Assembly: GCA_964343305.1 (NCBI GenBank)
Contig: CAYFJO010000497.1
Span: 1 to 7,711 of the forward strand
DNA length: 7,711 nt
Reading direction: 5' to 3'
Origin: CAYFJO01 sp964343305
GTDB lineage: Bacteria > Planctomycetota > Planctomycetia > Pirellulales > Pirellulaceae
Under the pieces are notes generated by a model, which was not told the DNA's origin, did no database searches, and saw nothing but the letters and a program-made list of their open reading frames with translations. Shown here one piece after another: positions 6,856 through 7,711 of this stretch. Made by a program: the position numbers and the translations under genes. Each line of letters begins with the position of its first letter. Positions within the stretch are counted from its first letter, which is position 1.

Positions 6856-6884
6856 TTGACCGGGTGGGCGAAATCCGCCAACAT
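6856..6884 (+). promoter_or_regulatory. candidate promoter for the glycosyltransferase gene
   Basis: TTGACC at 6856-6861, then 17 bases, then CAACAT at 6879-6884, about 40 bases before the ATG. Only the -35 is good. Region 6759-6925 otherwise holds nothing I can name. Confidence 0.2.
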
Positions 6885-6925
6885 GCTGGGCCGAAATTCG
6901 ACAAACTGCGTAGTTACATGGAGTG

Positions 6926-7711
6926 ATGCAACGCCTTTCCCGTTTTCGTTGGTATTTTCTGGGGCTGCTGATCGTCGCCTTTGCGATTCGAGTGGCTGCT
7001 GGAGGGTGGTGGCAACGAGGGATGGGCGAAGGTCATCGGTTTCGGTTTTACGACAGTGAAAGTTATTGGAATCACGCCCAAACCATTGTTTGTGGCGAGC
7101 CTTACCAGGACGGAGCTGGTTGGCGAGTTTTTCGAACGCCCGGATATCCCGCATTGTTGGCCGGTTGGTTTTGGCTGGCGGGTGACGATGATCCGCCAGT
7201 GATTTGGGCACGCGTATTGAGTGCCTTACTTGGAACCTTGGCGGTAGGAGCCGTCGTATGGTTGGCATGGATGCTATTCGACCCACGCACCGCGCTCATT
7301 GCCGGTCTCTTGGCAGCGTTCTATCCCGGCGCAATCGCGCTGAGCGTTTTCGTTTTGGCCGAGGCTCCATTTTGTCTATGGATGATTCTGCAACTGGTAC
7401 TTTGGACGCTGGCGTGGCGGGCGGACGATGCGAAGCGACGAATCGGCTTTTCGCTCACCGGTGGAATCCTGGCAGGAGCGGCAACATTGTGTCGACCGAG
7501 TTGGCTGCTTTTCACGCCGTTCGCGATTTTCATCGGCTTGTTAGTTGTCGAGCAAAAGAAGAAACAGCTTGTGATCGGCGCAACGATGATCGGCGGCCTG
7601 TGCCTGGCGATGCTGCCGTGGTGGATTCGCAACTATCAAGTCGCGGGCCGTTTCGTCCCGACAACGCTGCAAGTCGGCGCGAGTCTGTACGACGGCCTGA
7701 ACCCCGATGCA
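6926..7711 (+). CDS. GT-C / ArnT-PMT family membrane glycosyltransferase (N-terminal part)
   Basis: The first 262 codons of an open frame that continues past the right edge. Such enzymes move a sugar from a polyprenyl-phosphate sugar donor to a protein, lipid A or glycan on the outer face of the inner membrane. Helix 1 is at ~9-26. The first outside loop has FYDSESYWNHAQTI with D43 in the place of the catalytic Asp of the family, and VFRTPGYPALLAG (~68-80), the usual RxPxYP element. AEAPF at ~145-149 matches the conserved acidic residue before a helix. LPWWIRNY (230-237) and GLNPDA (257-262) are typical of ArnT/GT39-like proteins. Hydrophobic helices fall at ~95-118, ~123-160, ~175-208 and ~215-231. 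ATG at 6926 lies 13 bases after an in-frame TAG at 6911; GGAG sits only two bases before it, and GTG at 6923 is an alternative start. Donor and acceptor cannot be assigned. Confidence 0.88.
   Translation, partial: MQRLSRFRWYFLGLLIVAFAIRVAAGGWWQRGMGEGHRFRFYDSESYWNHAQTIVCGEPYQDGAGWRVFRTPGYPALLAGWFWLAGDDDPPVIWARVLSALLGTLAVGAVVWLAWMLFDPRTALIAGLLAAFYPGAIALSVFVLAEAPFCLWMILQLVLWTLAWRADDAKRRIGFSLTGGILAGAATLCRPSWLLFTPFAIFIGLLVVEQKKKQLVIGATMIGGLCLAMLPWWIRNYQVAGRFVPTTLQVGASLYDGLNPDA

Noticed and set aside
1..7711. CRISPR array, tRNA, rRNA or phage-defence module
   Set aside because: No regularly spaced repeats, no cloverleaf or rRNA sequence seen, and no recognisable defence genes beyond the broken antitoxin-like gene.

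Overview
The window looks like a chromosomal segment of a planctomycete, probably Pirellulaceae-like. The evidence is moderate GC content, a GYF_2-domain membrane protein beside tilS, an exported archaemetzincin, a large MFS carrier and a PMT-type glycosyltransferase. The taxonomic call is an inference from gene content and protein style; there is no rRNA or other marker to settle it.

Layout, left to right. (1) 177-1547 (+): a GYF_2-domain, single-membrane-span protein, followed closely by tilS (1628-2614, +), the tRNA-Ile2 lysidine synthetase. (2) A 42-bp convergent gap with a hairpin, then an MFS transporter on the minus strand (2657-4306) with an extra ~80-residue loop before its last membrane helix. 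(3) A 406-bp divergent intergenic region with weak promoter-like and terminator-like signals. (4) 4713-5633 (+): an archaemetzincin with an N-terminal export signal or anchor, started by GTG behind a good Shine-Dalgarno. (5) 5667-6758 (-): a zone of gene decay. It holds an 81-codon antitoxin-like gene split by an in-frame TGA, and a zinc-ribbon/two-helix membrane protein gene broken by a one-base frameshift and by an 80-bp palindromic insertion with a perfect 8-bp target duplication. (6) 6926 to the right edge (+): the first 262 codons of a GT-C/ArnT-PMT family membrane glycosyltransferase, cut off by the window end.

The intact genes do not form one pathway. Only GYF protein-tilS look co-transcribed. 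I found no coherent new multi-gene system. The most interesting object is the 80-bp MITE-like palindrome at 6530-6609, because insertion boundaries, target duplication and the interrupted reading frame can all be read directly, and because removing it (with a one-base repair) restores a CxxC...CxxC zinc ribbon. The glycosyltransferase and both broken genes are easy to miss because their frames are open-ended or interrupted.
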